NCBI GenBank assembly: GCA_008921705.1
Contig: VFFE01009205.1
Coordinates: forward strand, 3,128,996-3,192,995
Origin: Burhinus oedicnemus
Lineage: Eukaryota; Chordata; Aves; Charadriiformes; Burhinidae
Reading direction: 5' to 3'
DNA: 64,000 bases
The translations under genes were made by a program, and so were the position numbers. The stretch's first letter is position 1. Each line of letters begins with the position of its first letter. Shown here in pieces: positions 12,216-25,330 of this stretch. The notes under the pieces were generated by a model. The model was not told the origin of the DNA. It saw only the letters and a list, made by a program, of their open reading frames with translations, and ran no database searches.

Positions 12216-12282
12216 ATCACAGAATCACAGGAGTTGGAAGGGACCTCTGGAGATCATCTAGTCCAACCCCTCTGCCAAAGCA
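12216..12282 (-). mobile_element. CR1 3'-end fragment (about 67 bases)
   Basis: The plus strand reads TCACAGAATCACAGGAGTTGG, then GAAGGGACCTCTGGAGATCA and TCTAGTCCAACCCCTCTGCC. This is the reverse complement of the last part of a CR1 3' UTR, including its terminal GATTCTGTGATT octamers. Similarity ends within the UTR near 12282, so only the extreme 3' tip was inserted or remains. There is no coding content. Confidence 0.9.
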
Positions 12283-14863
12283 CAGTTTGGAAGGAAAACC
12301 TATTTGCAAGCCTGATCTGTACAGTGCATCAATTATTTGTGTATAGGTTTTGTGGGGCATGGGGCTATATTATACTATATTTTTCCTTCTTATTAGAATA
12401 GTAATTTTTTAGTTCTGACGTTTTGTTGTGACATTACTGGATTTAGTTAGCAACATCACAACGCAACTGAAAAAAGAAACAGAAGTAGTTGAACATAGGG
12501 CTTCATTTGTTGGTAGTAGAGAAATCTGCTTAATCTTAGAGTCACTGGCTGTATGGTTCATATGGCAAAAAGGGAAGTTGTTAAATTCTTTATGCGATAT
12601 CCATGAAAACTGATAGTGGATTGCTAGAGGCTAAACTTCTGCTATTCTTAATTTTGGCAGTATCATTTTGTATAGAAAATTATAGCAATTACTTAAGGCA
12701 TAGTAGAGATCACTGAAAATACTAACCAGAATATTTTTATTTTGTACTTTCAAGTACAGTTAGAAAACAAGTATTTAGGCGTTAAATGATCGGTCATTTA
12801 GTATGTCCATATGCTGATAGATAGTGATGCGTTTAATGAAAGATAGCAACAGTCTGACAGTTGGAATGTTTATGAGGAAGGGGACAGGATAAGGTTTTCA
12901 TTGGTGACTAATACTGTGATTTTGTGCATCTTGAAAAATTTAATTTGGAACCATGATGTTTTTTGAATGGGATGAGAATCTAGTACGCTGTGCATCTTCT
13001 CTTAATATGTTTGCTGTTTGTACAAAGCAAGATGGAAAAAAGCAACAAATAAGCCTGTAGAACTTGTATCAGTACTGCTTAGTTTTACATCCCATTTAGC
13101 ACAAAGACAAAGCAAATCAGCCCATAACAGAAATAACCAAAAATAAAATGAATGGACCTAGGAAATGGAGTAACTGAAGCACTAAGTGTGGTATAAATAA
13201 GAATGTTACTAATTTTATAGGAGGGTCTTAGACACAGTCCTTTCCCAAGGTAGTACTAGACTATTAGGCATATTTCCCATTAGTACGTGATATCCATAAC
13301 TGAGATACAGGTATTGGAAAGCTGGGTAATGGTAATGCTGTTGACCACTGTTGTGCGTTGTAAATAATATATAATAAGGTCATTTTTCTTTCTTCATTTT
13401 TATCACCCGTCTTTGTGGTCAAACTCTTCCCTTGAAGATCCTTTGAAAAGTTAAAAAAAATAGTGCATTCTGTTCTCTTGAGCCATTTGGCTGCAAGATT
13501 TAACAAAAAGCAAAAAAATGATACAAAAAGAATGTATTCTCAGCAGAGTCAGAAGACTGTAACAGGGATTTCACTGCATGCCATACAGAACCTAAAATAG
13601 GTTTCCATGTTTCAACCCAACAATGAGAGCATATCCAGCTCAATGGGTCTTACAATATACAAGGTGTAATCTAGGCATTTTATCCAAACTTTCTGGAAGG
13701 AGCTACTATTTGTGAAACAAATTCATGTGTGAATAGACACATTGGCAAAAGTGTGCTGAGAAATGCCGCCATTGGTCTGTTGAAGGTTTTAAAGGATCGA
13801 CAAAGAGTTTCAAATATTTTTAAGTAGGTAATAAATGACTTCAAGGTGCAAAAGCTAAGATGACGATTTCAACAGTTACACAGAGTAGTAAAAATATCTC
13901 AGTACCAATATTTGAGAAATACAGGTCAAATGTACTTGTCAAATATTATTGGAGTAAAGCAGAAGTTTTGTGATCAAGTGGTGGTGTATTCCATGATCAG
14001 CAGTGAAGTTGTTTCCACAGTGTTAGATACAGGGGTATGTCTCAAGCACAAAACTATATGCATAAATTAAGGCCAAAATCATCTTTAACTTGGAATGAGT
14101 ACTATTCAAAAATGTAATCTGTATTTCACAGGAAATTCTCAGTTCAAAAAAACCCCATAGTTCTGATTTTGCAGGTGATTTAGCATTCTCTCTGTTTAAA
14201 TCATGTATCATTTCATTTGGAGCCCTAATGGCTCAGTGCTGCTGCTCAGTAGCAGACTCTCCGGTCTCAAGTCACAGACCCAGAAAAGGGTACACAATTA
14301 GTGAGTCACTTCTTGGGAAAATTGTGTTTGGCAGGTTTCTGCCTGTCCATTGCTGATATGGGAGGAGAAAAATAGGAATAATGTTCTTCTACCATTATAA
14401 AAAGATTTTTGTTGAAGGAGGAAATTGCAGTTTTCAAAAAGTGTCTTCAACTACAATGGCTGAACCACTGTGCTGAAAATCATTAAATTTTTCTGGCTTC
14501 ATTCACTCCAGGATTTCTAACTTCCATGTCAAAGAGGGCAGAGGACCTAGTGATACTGTTCCTACTGTGCGAATGAAATTCGTCACCAGGCAGGTGTTGC
14601 ATCTTTAGGGAACAGGGCAAACCTTTGGGGGAGAGAATATGTGACTTGAAAATTCCAGAATGCTTCATTGTGCATTTGAAAAAAGCTGACAGGATATTTT
14701 CATTTAGTAGATATTTTCCATTTCCTATGCCCCTCCAGCTGTTGGATTTTCAGTTTATTCAGTTTTGGTATTATCTCTTGCAGGTTTGCCCTATCCTTCC
14801 ATGACTTTCAGTGGCATTCATTTCTGTAAAAGTGTCTTGCCAAGATAAATACTAGCAGAACTG
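12283..14863. other. Unique AT-rich DNA, nothing recognised
   Basis: No gene, structured RNA or clear repeat was seen. Open frames of 60-80 codons on both strands (for example 13264-13506 minus) look like chance. Confidence 0.5.
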
Positions 14864-14932
14864 TATCCATGCTAGGAAATTGCACCAGTGTAACTATAAA
14901 CTGAGGTAGTTAAATCAGCACTGTGTGTAAAC
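14864..14932. repeat. Possible hAT-MITE-like fossil
   Basis: The stretch CCATGCTAGGAAATTGCACC...GTGTAACTATAAACTGAGG...AAATCAGCACTGTGTGTAAAC resembles remembered old sauropsid hAT-derived repeats with a 'cacaccggtttaactaaa...aaatcagtgcaa' arrangement. Divergence is high and both ends are unclear. Confidence 0.25.
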
Positions 14933-17900
14933 TTAATGCTTTGCTGGATTTTAGTCAAAACACTTTTAAATTAATGTTAAATTTTGTTTTTGTGCCAGCT
15001 GTAGGCCGAACTCAGCCACCTGTATTCAAATTGTATACTTAGCCAGGAGTATGCCACAATATGTTCAAAACTTAAGACAAAGGAAAGTACCACTGAAATA
15101 ATTTAGAACTTTAGGATATGCATGTTTAACCTCTTTCCTGACTCAGGAGGAACTTAAGTATATACTTAGAGAGAGTTATATGCTAAAGTTTTATGCTGAA
15201 TAAGTACCTTCATTTCTTAAAATGGCAATGAAGATATTCATATTTTGAATGTAATAGGAAAATTCCTAGAATCAGTCAGCCAAAGATAATTGCTGTCTGG
15301 AGAGCTTTGAATACACGCAGTAAGAAAAGTATATTTTATCTAAGGAAAAACATACCTCTCTAAATCAGTACAACCTACAAGGCAATATTATTTTTATTAA
15401 CACATATGCCATAATGCTAAAAGTTGTTATATGTTTGACTTGACCCAATAATCACACAATGTAAATGACGGTCAAACAGGAGTGTATTGCATTACAAAGA
15501 TTAATTAACCTGAAGGTTACTTTACACCATTCTTCAGTGCAAAAAGTATAATTTACTCTAAGGTTATGGCCCCTTTACCTTGTCAGAGTACTTTAAAATA
15601 GTTTTGAAAATTCTTTTCTGAAGAGCAAGGCAATAAATTAGTCCACAGGACATATTTGTTAGTGCAAAATTCTGCCAGTAGACCTACTTCAAAAGTTACA
15701 AACTACACAGTTGACTCTTGTTGGGCCACAAACACTCCAGTGATAATCCATTTCAGGTCAATTATACTAGAGAAGGATTTTACATGTGTACTGCTCAGGT
15801 GAGCTTTGCAGAGCCAAAAAGATTATTGGTCCTCTCTGAAATCTAAGTAACTTCCATCTAATGCCATGCCCTCAGGAATATCCCTTCTTCATCTCATTTT
15901 TTAGTGTTTGAATGATTCTGCTTAGGAAGTTAATTAAGCCTATAGAATCTGATCTATTGAATATTATTAAATATTTTGTACTTTTCTCCATATAATGCAT
16001 TCATATCTTTGTGCAAAAAGTGTATCCAAGAGTCTTCAAAAGATGCAGCTTTTTTTATGAAACCAACTCGTGCGTTAAATTTTAGATGCTTGCAATCAGT
16101 CTCTGTTTTGTAAATTCAGAATGCAAGTTGTTTGCCCTACTAGCCTCCCTATCAAATCATTAGATTTCATGGTCCAAGTTCTTTGGAAGGCTTTTGGGAG
16201 GAATATTTGTGTAGCACCAAAGGGATTTGCATTACTGTATGTTTCATCTCTGTAGTCTGGATGCCTCAAAACTTGCTTTTTAGGTGTGTTGGAATTTGAT
16301 TCATGCTGCAGAACATGCTTACACAGATCTTTGTGAGATTTTTCCCATTCTATACAAAAGGCAACGCTTCTCTTTTCAATCCCTTTTTCCTTTCCCCACA
16401 GCTCTGTTGCCTCTCTTCTGTACATGGAACATGCTGACATATTTAAGTGGTGTACAACATGGCATTTTAACATTAATCCTTAATACTATTTTATTGAAAT
16501 GTGTAAACGTGTATTTTTCACTGTCTCATACACCATTGTAATTTCTTTTACTCTGTTAAATTCAGATGTAATTTAGGAAGGAAAAATACATTTTAGAATT
16601 ACACCTGGAGCATGTAGTATTAGTATGACTTTTCCATGGCATGACAGTGATGTTTCAACAATCTATACATATTGATTTAGGCTGATAATAAACAATTTGA
16701 TTAGGCTCTATCTATAGGCTGTCATTTCAATCACTGTCACTGGTCCAATAGAGTGGAAGGCAGCTAGCAGACACATATGGCAAGATTTCTCAAAATAAGA
16801 AACTCGGGCCTGATTAGAGCCCTAGGTTCAGTGAATTGGACAAGACAGCTCAGCTGCCAGGTTATTAACTCCCTTAGAAAATACTCTGCCTTTTCCCTGG
16901 GGCCAGCCTGAATATTCTGATCTGGATCGATAAGCAATCTCCGGTGTGTACAAAATGCCAGCTAGAATCATTTGTCTCAGTGCAGTCTCCTTACAAAGGA
17001 TAAAACACCTGCAGTATATGGCCTTCTCTCCCTCCTCCCCCACTTTCCCCTTTTTGACTAATGACCCACAAAGAAGGAAGAAGTAACTGAATCTATTCCA
17101 TCATCAGGAAGGCTCTCTCAGGTTTGTTTTAATGATCACAATGGCTACCTTTCAATCTTATAAAAATTATATCAGTCATGGTTTCCCTGTGGCATGTTTA
17201 TGTTAGTAATGTGAACTGCGATGTAATGACAAGAGTACAGATGTCATTGTAAGAGGGCCCTTGGCAAGAAGATATCTCGGAATGTCAGAATTTTAATAAA
17301 CAGTGGGCTGCTGGTAGGGTTCTCTTTGGTGGTTGTCTTTTATGTTTGTAATATGTGCTGTGATCTGTTGCTTGGGCCAGAGATTTTTCAAGAGTGTTTA
17401 GCAGCAAAGGATACTTTAAAATTGATTGGAACAGAATAATTATTTTCCAGAGTGGTGGTGTTTGCCCTGTCTGGTACATACCCGCAGTTTTCTTTGTAGT
17501 AGTGGGGGATTATAGACATGTAACTTGTACTTTCTTTAGATAACTGCTAAAACATGGAATTTTCATCTGATTGAATTCAGAACAATCCAAAGCTCTTGGA
17601 CCTTGTTTTCTCAAGAGGGAAAACCACTTCATAAGATGCCTTACTCTTCCCACTCTTGGTTAGAAAGTGTAGCAGACTTGAAAGGAAAGCCCCTGCTTTA
17701 ATACCTCAGCACAGTCCCATTCTAATCCCAGGCAAAATCCAAATTGTAGAAGGGAATGAAAATAACATTAGTAAGAACAATCCTTACAAATATGAGAGAC
17801 ATTTAACATTTGAAAGAAAATATGACTGTGATAGCGTGATGATAAGGCTCCTCTCTGTTTTTTCATCTGGGTTATGCAAAAATTAAGAATCACAGGTGTT

Positions 17901-18444
17901 GATACCAGTTTCAGAGAGTGGTCAGCTGTAAAGTTAACACAAAGCAAAGAATTTCCAGGTCTTGATGTGTGCAACTTCAGTGTTTGTGTTCTGGTTAATT
18001 GAGAACCCTTGTCTTTTTTCAATATTTAGGAAAGGATATGTGCTTTCTCTTTCAAAGTTCTGCTTAATGGACATCTTTGGTGAAATTCAGTTCTGTCTTC
18101 TTGTGTAATGCTTCAGTTTGTTCCCTGGCTGTACTCATTTATCCTATATGCTTGTATTTAAATACAGTAAAAAAGAATGTCTATCTACTAATAGGCACCC
18201 TTGTCTCAAATTAAAATCATTATTTAACACCTGGAGGCACAAGACAGAACCTCCTATTGCACAAGAAGTATATGACATCGTATGTCCCATGTAGTCAAGT
18301 AATAAAAGCTGAATCTCCTTAGCTATCTACGTTGAATATTTACTGAGTAAATTCTAATACTAAATACCTGTTTCTGAGTATGGATTAAAATTCTTTCAAG
18401 AATAGAGGCCAATTTTAACTTGTTTTTCCAGGCCGTTGAACTAG
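14933..18444. other. 3.5 kb of unique DNA with one hairpin-forming segment
   Basis: No gene was identified. The 125-codon minus frame at 16096-16473 has no recognised domain. A perfect 10-base inverted repeat (16642-16651 and 16730-16739) brackets a high-complexity segment rich in ATTGATTTA and TTTGATTAGG homeodomain-like sites. It is described separately as a finding. Confidence 0.5.
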
Positions 18445-18490
18445 CTCCTCATCCAGCTGTAAATGACGGTATAACTCTGACCTCAATTTA
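18445..18490. repeat. Possible fragment of old sauropsid MITE
   Basis: The run CATCCAGCTGTAAATGACGG...TATAACTCTGACCTCAATTTA resembles the remembered 'agctgtgtaaatcagcatagctccattgacttcaatgga' repeat half. The partner arm is not convincing, so this is tentative. Confidence 0.25.
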
Positions 18491-21400
18491 TGTAACTGTT
18501 TACCTCTATGTGCCTACAGAAAACTTACTTTGAGTTAATGTAAACCGGAGGTCCACACCTACTTTAAAAATAAAATGTTTTTTTATGTCATGTTTTCTCA
18601 TGAAAAATCAGAAAGAAGCATTTTATATTTGTACTGCCATCACTTGGAAAAGAAAAGAAGGTTTGTATTTACTCTCTGTCCTTCTTTGCCGCATGAGGTG
18701 TCTTTGCCCTGATAGTGTCAAGAAATTAAAATACTGCCTTCTAGACAGTTTCTTTCATATTTGCTATCCAAAACTTCAGGAAATAAATGGTGCTTTAAAA
18801 AAAGAACAATGTAAGGAACAACTTTAATGAATTGATTTCTCAATGCAGAAAACATATTTCCCATCAAGACACCTATTAGAATGTTTATCTCGGGGAAGAT
18901 GCACACAGTTTATATTGAAAAGCTGATGTTATGTTAATTTCCATTATTATATACAGATAATATTGAGGAAGATGGAGCAAAGTGCCTTTAAACCAAAGCT
19001 GATGACATTTTTTTTCTTGTTTGCTACAGTTTTATTGTAGTGAAATATGTTCATTTTAGCAGTGGAAAACTGCCCTAAATAGACAGCGTAAGAGCAATAA
19101 GATGTCACATTGCAGAGTACAATTTTAAAATGATGTGCTCTGGAAGTAAGGCTTTTAGACATTTTGGTTTATGTATTAAAACTTCCCACAAATTTGATTG
19201 AGAATGAGCCTTTGATGGATATTTGCTGCAGTTATGCTGCATTAGACTCGATTTATCCACCACCTCTCATTGTTGCTATTGATTGATTTTTAAATTAGAT
19301 GAAGGCAATCAGTAAATACCACCCAATCAAGTCCTAAAAACATACAGGAGATGAGACAATTTAGGGTAATCAATGAAAATATTCTGTGATTTGCTACCAC
19401 TCAATTTTGACCATAAATTACGACAATAACTTGCAAGTTAGTAAGCCATAAAACAAGTAGATGTGACAAGAAAAACTATAAGAAATGAATTAAGGAGATG
19501 AAGAGGAACCACTAGTGTTGTCATTTAATGAGACAAAATTACTCTTTATACATATCTTGCATTTCTAGTTGAGTCTTGCCAACAGTAATGGAGTACAAGA
19601 GCACGAACACTTCTCAGATTTTTTTTTAATTTTTTTTTTTTGTAATATAAAAGCTGTTCTTTGTGTAACAAATCAGATTGAACAATAACTAATCTACATA
19701 ATTTTATTGCAGCAAATAAATTAATGTAATTTTAGGTTTAAAACCTGCAGTTTGCTAAAACCCCTCACCTACATCACAGGCACTTGCAAACACTAATTTT
19801 AAAGTCACACTTCTACATGGTGTTATATCCTACAAAGTTTAAAATGTAGCAATAATTGAATGTTATTTTGGACCAACACTTTGAAGAAGCTGTGCTTATA
19901 CACTGTTTTTCTGTGATACATTTCACCCATTTTCTATAATCTCACAGCAGTCTCACCAGCAACTAATAATTCACATGCCTTAAAAAAACAAATCTGTTTT
20001 AAAGTTGATTTATTGGTTGTAAATACATGGTCAGGTTCTTTCTACTTATGAACTTCAGTATCTATTTGGAATTTCTAGGCAGTATCTATCCAGTATTTCT
20101 AGGCTGAAAAGATGCTTAGAAATATATAATATAAATAACCATTAACAGCTATAGGCTTTATTGGAATAGATTGGTGAAATAAAGCAAATATTTACCATAA
20201 ATCTGCTCCCTTCAAAAGTAGTACAGATGTGATACTGCTGAGTAGCGTGCAAAAGTCTTCTTGGTTAATGCCTTTATAATCCTTAGAATAAGAAGGAACA
20301 TTTAGAAAAGGTATACAGAACAATTTTGGGGAGTGTTGATCATAGAGAAGGGTGATATTAACAAGATGCCTTTGACAAGAGGAAAATTCATGTGCCCTTT
20401 TCCACACTAAACAGAAATTTGAGAGGCCTGCAAACTGCATAGTACACCTTGAATGGTGATGAGAATTAAACATAAGACAGCACTGTAGGAGAAAAGAACA
20501 CCCTTACTGCAGTCACACACACTAAAATACGATGTTATAGAAAGCACCTTAGTGGAGCTTGATGATAGAGCATTTTCTTTGCCAGCACATAAACGCGAAA
20601 TACACAGATGGAATAAATACTGAAAATATATAGATTTATATTTACTATGACTTAATTAATTCCCAGTAAAGACAGATTTCACATTGCGGTGGAGAAGGCA
20701 AAAATCCCAGAGTCGGAAGAAAGCATTAGTGATGTTGCAAACAAAAGATTAGTCAGCAAATACTGACTCTGTATCAGCGAGTGGACTCTGTGTGAGAGAA
20801 TCCAGAATTAGAAAATCAGGAGTATTTCATGCAGAAATTCAAAGCACTTGCTGTATTAGACAAATGTCTGGCACCAGCTTAAAAAGAAAAAAAGAAAAAG
20901 GTAGTTGTTCTTAGCTGGTTAGAATCAGAACTCACTTTTCTGTGCAAGTCTGTGGAACAGAATAAGTCCATGTAAGTGCTGGGCCCCTTGTGGAAACATG
21001 TTTCTCTCTGTCAAAGACACTTCCCACCTGAATTCTGAATTTAGCATTAGAAAACTGTCCAGGTCTTGGTCTTTCAGATTTTCCCTGTTGTCCAGTCCAT
21101 CTGTCTAAGGCAATCCAGTTTGAAGAGGAACTATGTGAATGCCTAATAGAACAGAAAAACACCCCCAGCTTGCTAAATCTCTCTCTCTTGTTTTTTTTTA
21201 AGATCATTGAAATGGACTTTTCATTTACCCCTGCATTTTAGCAGTTTCTACAGGCTCATGAGACTGGACAAGACATAGTTCTCAAAAATAGCATTCCTCC
21301 CTCTGTAGGTACCATTATTTCTGAAATTTGAGATTTTTACTTTAATTTGAAATCGCCTTTGAAAATCCATTTCCAGCTTCTTCCCAAAATATTTCGGGTG

Positions 21401-22539
21401 TGATTGAACCTGCAGAAATTTGCAAAATACACAGCTAAGTCATGAAGGCAGGAAATGAAAAAGCTCAGAATTTGGATGGGCTTTGGAGCATTTGCATTCT
21501 CATATTTAAATATTTGCCTGAATTACATCTGAGCTATAACTTACTACTCACTGTAATTTTTTGCATTCTCTCTAATTAATGGTACTCAAGACAAAGCAAC
21601 ATGTACATTATTTCAATATATCAACATGTCGTGTTCAAACTCATGTTTCTGTGAGTTAAAAAACATACAAAACAAAAACATACAAAACAAAAGCCCAATA
21701 ACCTCTAGCAAGGAAAACAGGAAAGGGAGAGAAAAAAGAAAAACCCTTACTTAAAGACAAGAACCTGCTTTGCAGTTCCTGATGGACTGGTGCAATACAA
21801 TGAAGCCAGTGTATTCAATATAACTTTTAGAATAATTGCCTGGGAGGTAACCAGAAGAAGTACATTTTACTTTATCATGGTACATAAATAAAAGGGCAGA
21901 CTAATTAATCATATAACTTACTAAAAGTGCTTTTTATTTTGCCATTTAGTATGCCAGAAAGATAATTTTCTTTAATGTATATACCCAGTATTAACATGAT
22001 TTAATCCATCATGTTCTGTATTATGAAATTACTTTGTTTTACTCCCTGATCCAGCTGAAGATCATTAACCCACACTATTATCTAAGTCATACATCATTTG
22101 AGTGTATTACCTCATATAGCAAAAAAGCTACTTCCCTCAGTTATACACTCCAACTAAGAAATCATTTTTTCTGGATCTTGCTGACAAGTAGAGCTGTTTT
22201 CATTAGAAAGCAGATGGTTCAGTATTTTGATTCTGTTTTACCTTCGCATTTGCTCCAGCTCAGAGTTCTTTGCTGCCAGTCACCTCATTGTTTGCCTCTT
22301 GCAACATCCACATCCTGTATTCCAGACCTATCTATAAAATGTGCTAAACATTCAAGTACTTTGCCTTCCCCCAAGACCTCCTTTTTGAATGCCTCATGTA
22401 CTCTGCATCCTCACTTGTTGTAAGTCAGTCTTCAAAAAGCCATTAAAATGAATCTAATTGTCTGAACAGTAGCTTAACATTCCAGAGTTTTGCCGGTGTC
22501 TGTTAGTAGAGAGTGCCAAAGATGTAATTTACACGTTCG
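18491..22539. other. 4 kb of unique DNA
   Basis: No established gene. It contains the exon-like interval 21028-21142 on the minus strand and a short tandem duplication of AACATACAAAACAAA at about 21662-21692. It also holds AT-rich runs (19620-19645). Other open frames are short and unremarkable. Confidence 0.5.
21028..21142 (-). other. Weak exon-like interval, open reading frame, unknown
   Basis: On the minus strand an acceptor-like TTCTGTTCTATTAG precedes 21142 and a donor CAG|GTGGGA follows 21028. The 115-base interval lies inside an open frame (20932-21207), reading for example SNWIALDRWTGQQGKSERPR near its middle. I do not recognise the protein. The length is not a multiple of three and there is no neighbouring exon to pair it with, so a chance splice-like pair is the simplest explanation. 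Confidence 0.12.
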
Positions 22540-22625
22540 GATTTGAGGTTGGCCTGAAGTCACACCACTGGTGAATTTGCCTTAGTAGAGCTTTAGGGCA
22601 GAATCTGGCCTTCTGTCATTTCTTG
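22540..22625. repeat. Possible fragment of old sauropsid MITE
   Basis: The end block GGGCAGAATCTGGCCTTCTG, preceded by GTCACACCACTGGTGAATTTG, resembles the 'ttacaccagtgtaactgagatcagaatctggccc' arm of an abundant archosaur/turtle palindromic repeat, as remembered. Only one arm is visible. Confidence 0.3.
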
Positions 22626-25099
22626 CAGTTTGCAGTTATGGTGTTTATGACATTGATATTTCCACCCTCTGAGTCTATGTAATACACGTTCTGCTTGGGC
22701 TGCCATGATACTGTGGGTGCCTGGTAGGTGTCAATAAGTAGTAGTCTGCAATGTAAGCGTGTGCATGGTAGAGTAGATAGCAAGGGTCACTCTGTCCTGA
22801 AGACAAGCACTACGTATGTTATTATATTCAGAGTAAGCAACGCGTGAGTGTCATCTTATGCTAGAGCTGGGAGAGATGCAGGCCTGGTTGTCTAAACAAT
22901 GTCAGTCCAAAGGTAAACACTCACTTGAGATTTCTGAATATTGTGCTTCTGTGACTATGGTTCCCCTCTCCTCCTCCCTCTTTAATTTCATGTATTTCAA
23001 TATTTCTTGTGTAACTGGCTATGTCAGCTGCCTGGGTGTTGGTTTCTGGAATACACAGAAACCTATTTCCTAACAATCAATTTCTGTGCAGTGCTCAGCT
23101 CATGTAGGAAGCACGCATGAAATCTAGTCATTCAGTAACAATAAAAAATACAGGAATGAGGATATTGCCACACATCTCCCCCAAGGAGCTCATGAATTCA
23201 GAGGTTTGTGTTAAAAGAGCTGATGTGCATTTTCCTAGGGCTCCAAACAGGGACCGTAAGCGATAGAGGCTTTCTGGCATGGTATCTGCGCACTTGAGTC
23301 ACTGTCCATGGCAGAGATGAAGGAAGGAAAGGCAAGGCGGAAGTTAGGATTCTTTTGGACTTTGTTTTGCGTTTCCAAATGCCAATAAGTGGATTAATTT
23401 TTTTTAAATGCTGATTTCTTTATGCCGTCTGTTTTGTGGGACCATAGTAAGTACGGTTTGGAAGAAATATCCCAATAATACAGTGTCATATTGCTACTGT
23501 GTGGTTTTATCACTTGAAAAAAACAATCATCCCTTCTCCCTAGCTTTAGACACATTTTCTTCTACAGAGGAAATATAAGATAGAAAGATTTTTTTTTTTG
23601 AGAATGCTTTGGGAAAATCATATTTGTTATGTTAACAGTAAAGCAAAACCATGTAGTGCTCTTGATAGTCTGAGGAGACTTGTTTTCATTCTCTTGGGAT
23701 TTGCAAACAACAGAAATTACCTGCTTCTATTTGCTTTCCACAGACATGTGAGAGAATGGCTAACTCAAAATTCTGTGTAGAAACGCTAGGCTGTTCTAAT
23801 GAGTTACCATAGGTTCTGGTTTAAAATCCTTTATAAAAATTCTAGCATAAACATCCAGTTAAGCTATCTAGATTGTTTTGAGTCAAAATGAAGACTTGTT
23901 AGCTCCTGACAATATTTCTTGATATTTTTATAATAAAAAAGAGGAAGTGATATTTTGAAATAGTTGCACTTCAAGTAGCAGAACTAACACCTGTTATGTT
24001 TTGGACTGGTTTTAGTTATCTCTGACCATTTGCCTTGAGGAGTGGACTCTCGTTCTAGTTGATTGAGGAGACTAAATGCTCTCATTGCTTAAATAGGAAC
24101 CCACTTATTAAAGATTAAATCCTTAGAGGTAAACCATCATTACATAATTTCAGTTCTTCCTTAGTATACATGTTTTGGTTTGATCATTCTATACTGAAGA
24201 TGATACTCAAACATTTCAGTAAGATATTCAGACCTGTTTTGTGTAGTTTTCTCTGATTTCTGCCATGTCGATCACAAACTCCATTTTTCTTATAGCTTCA
24301 GGAGGTTTGGGGTGGTTTTTTTCACCAATTTTTTTTTTTCACATAACTCATGTCAAATTTACCATTTATTATTACCTTCTTACATTTGCCATGCGTAAAT
24401 ATATTCTCCTCTTTATTCACACTGAAAACTAATATAGAGCTGGGCAGGAATAAGGGTACAGTGTTGGGATAGGTATTTGATTTTGTTAATTTTACAGACA
24501 ACCTGTTCACCGATCTTAACGTGCATCATAGGTGGGATGTGATTTAAAACAATGATACAAAATAAACAAGTACTTTTTTTTCTCGTACAGTGTTCACTGA
24601 AATTGTAGGAAGAATAAAGGCCTGTAATGAACATGCTTGCAAAATTCAAAGAAAAGATAATAGATTTGCATTGGTTCCAAATATCGTCATCTAGATGAAC
24701 ACCAAGGACAATGTTTAGTTATAGATTAATAATCCATGGTACGTAGAGTTCTGAACAAATTGGGGGAAAACATAAAGCTACAATATTAAGCAAAGCCAAG
24801 GCTGAAGGTCAGCCTGCAGTTACTAACCATGCTCAGTTATATTATTTTTAGTGATGACACAACATTTAAGCTATTGAGCTAGGCACCACAAACAGCCATG
24901 CATATTGTACGGAGTGAAGAAGTATGCAGTTGGTTGGGGTTGATTTTTACATTTCTGTTTATAAAGTCCATGAACTCTGGTCTACTGTCAGTCAAATGTA
25001 GCCTCAGCATCTAACCTGAATAAATCTCACAGCCATAATCCAGCTGCAATAAGACAGGGCAAAAGGAGCTGTGTACAGCTGTCACTGAGGCTTTAGAGG
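22626..25099. other. Unique AT-rich DNA, nothing recognised
   Basis: Short poly-T runs occur (about 23589-23599 and 24330-24340). Open frames up to 78 codons show no protein-family likeness. Confidence 0.5.
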
Positions 25100-25330
25100 T
25101 AATGCCTTTACACAGTGAAGTCTCTGTTGCAGAACTTTAAACTCCACTTGTTCATGTGGACAAGGCTGCCAAAGTGATGAGAGAAGAGCAAACTGCACAG
25201 TGTTCTGGAGGGGCTGGGTTAGCCCACACTGAAGCATGTGCAGCTCCAGCTACAGTGCCAGAAATCACCAAATTATCCAGTTTAAAGTTAGCCTGGGCAT
25301 GTCTATACAATCTGGAGTGTAGCCCAATCT
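25100..25330. repeat. Possible hAT-derived repeat ends
   Basis: Two short blocks resemble remembered hAT-type terminal repeats of sauropsids. They are CTTGTTCATGTGGACAAGGC at about 25147-25166 and GGGCATGTCTATAC near 25294-25307, in roughly inverse orientation. The DNA between them is higher in GC than the flanks. The orientation (an end before a beginning) suggests pieces of two copies or one rearranged copy. It overlaps the beginning of a 162-codon open frame (25156-25644, plus) that has no recognised domain, and I do not call that frame a gene. Confidence 0.2.

Noticed and set aside
16096..16473. 125-codon minus-strand open frame with hydrophilic composition
   Set aside because: The peptide looks somewhat protein-like but I recognise no family, and there are no convincing splice sites or other exons.
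22034..22423. 129-codon plus-strand open frame rich in Ser, Leu and His
   Set aside because: The composition follows a pyrimidine-rich strand; no domain and no flanking signals.
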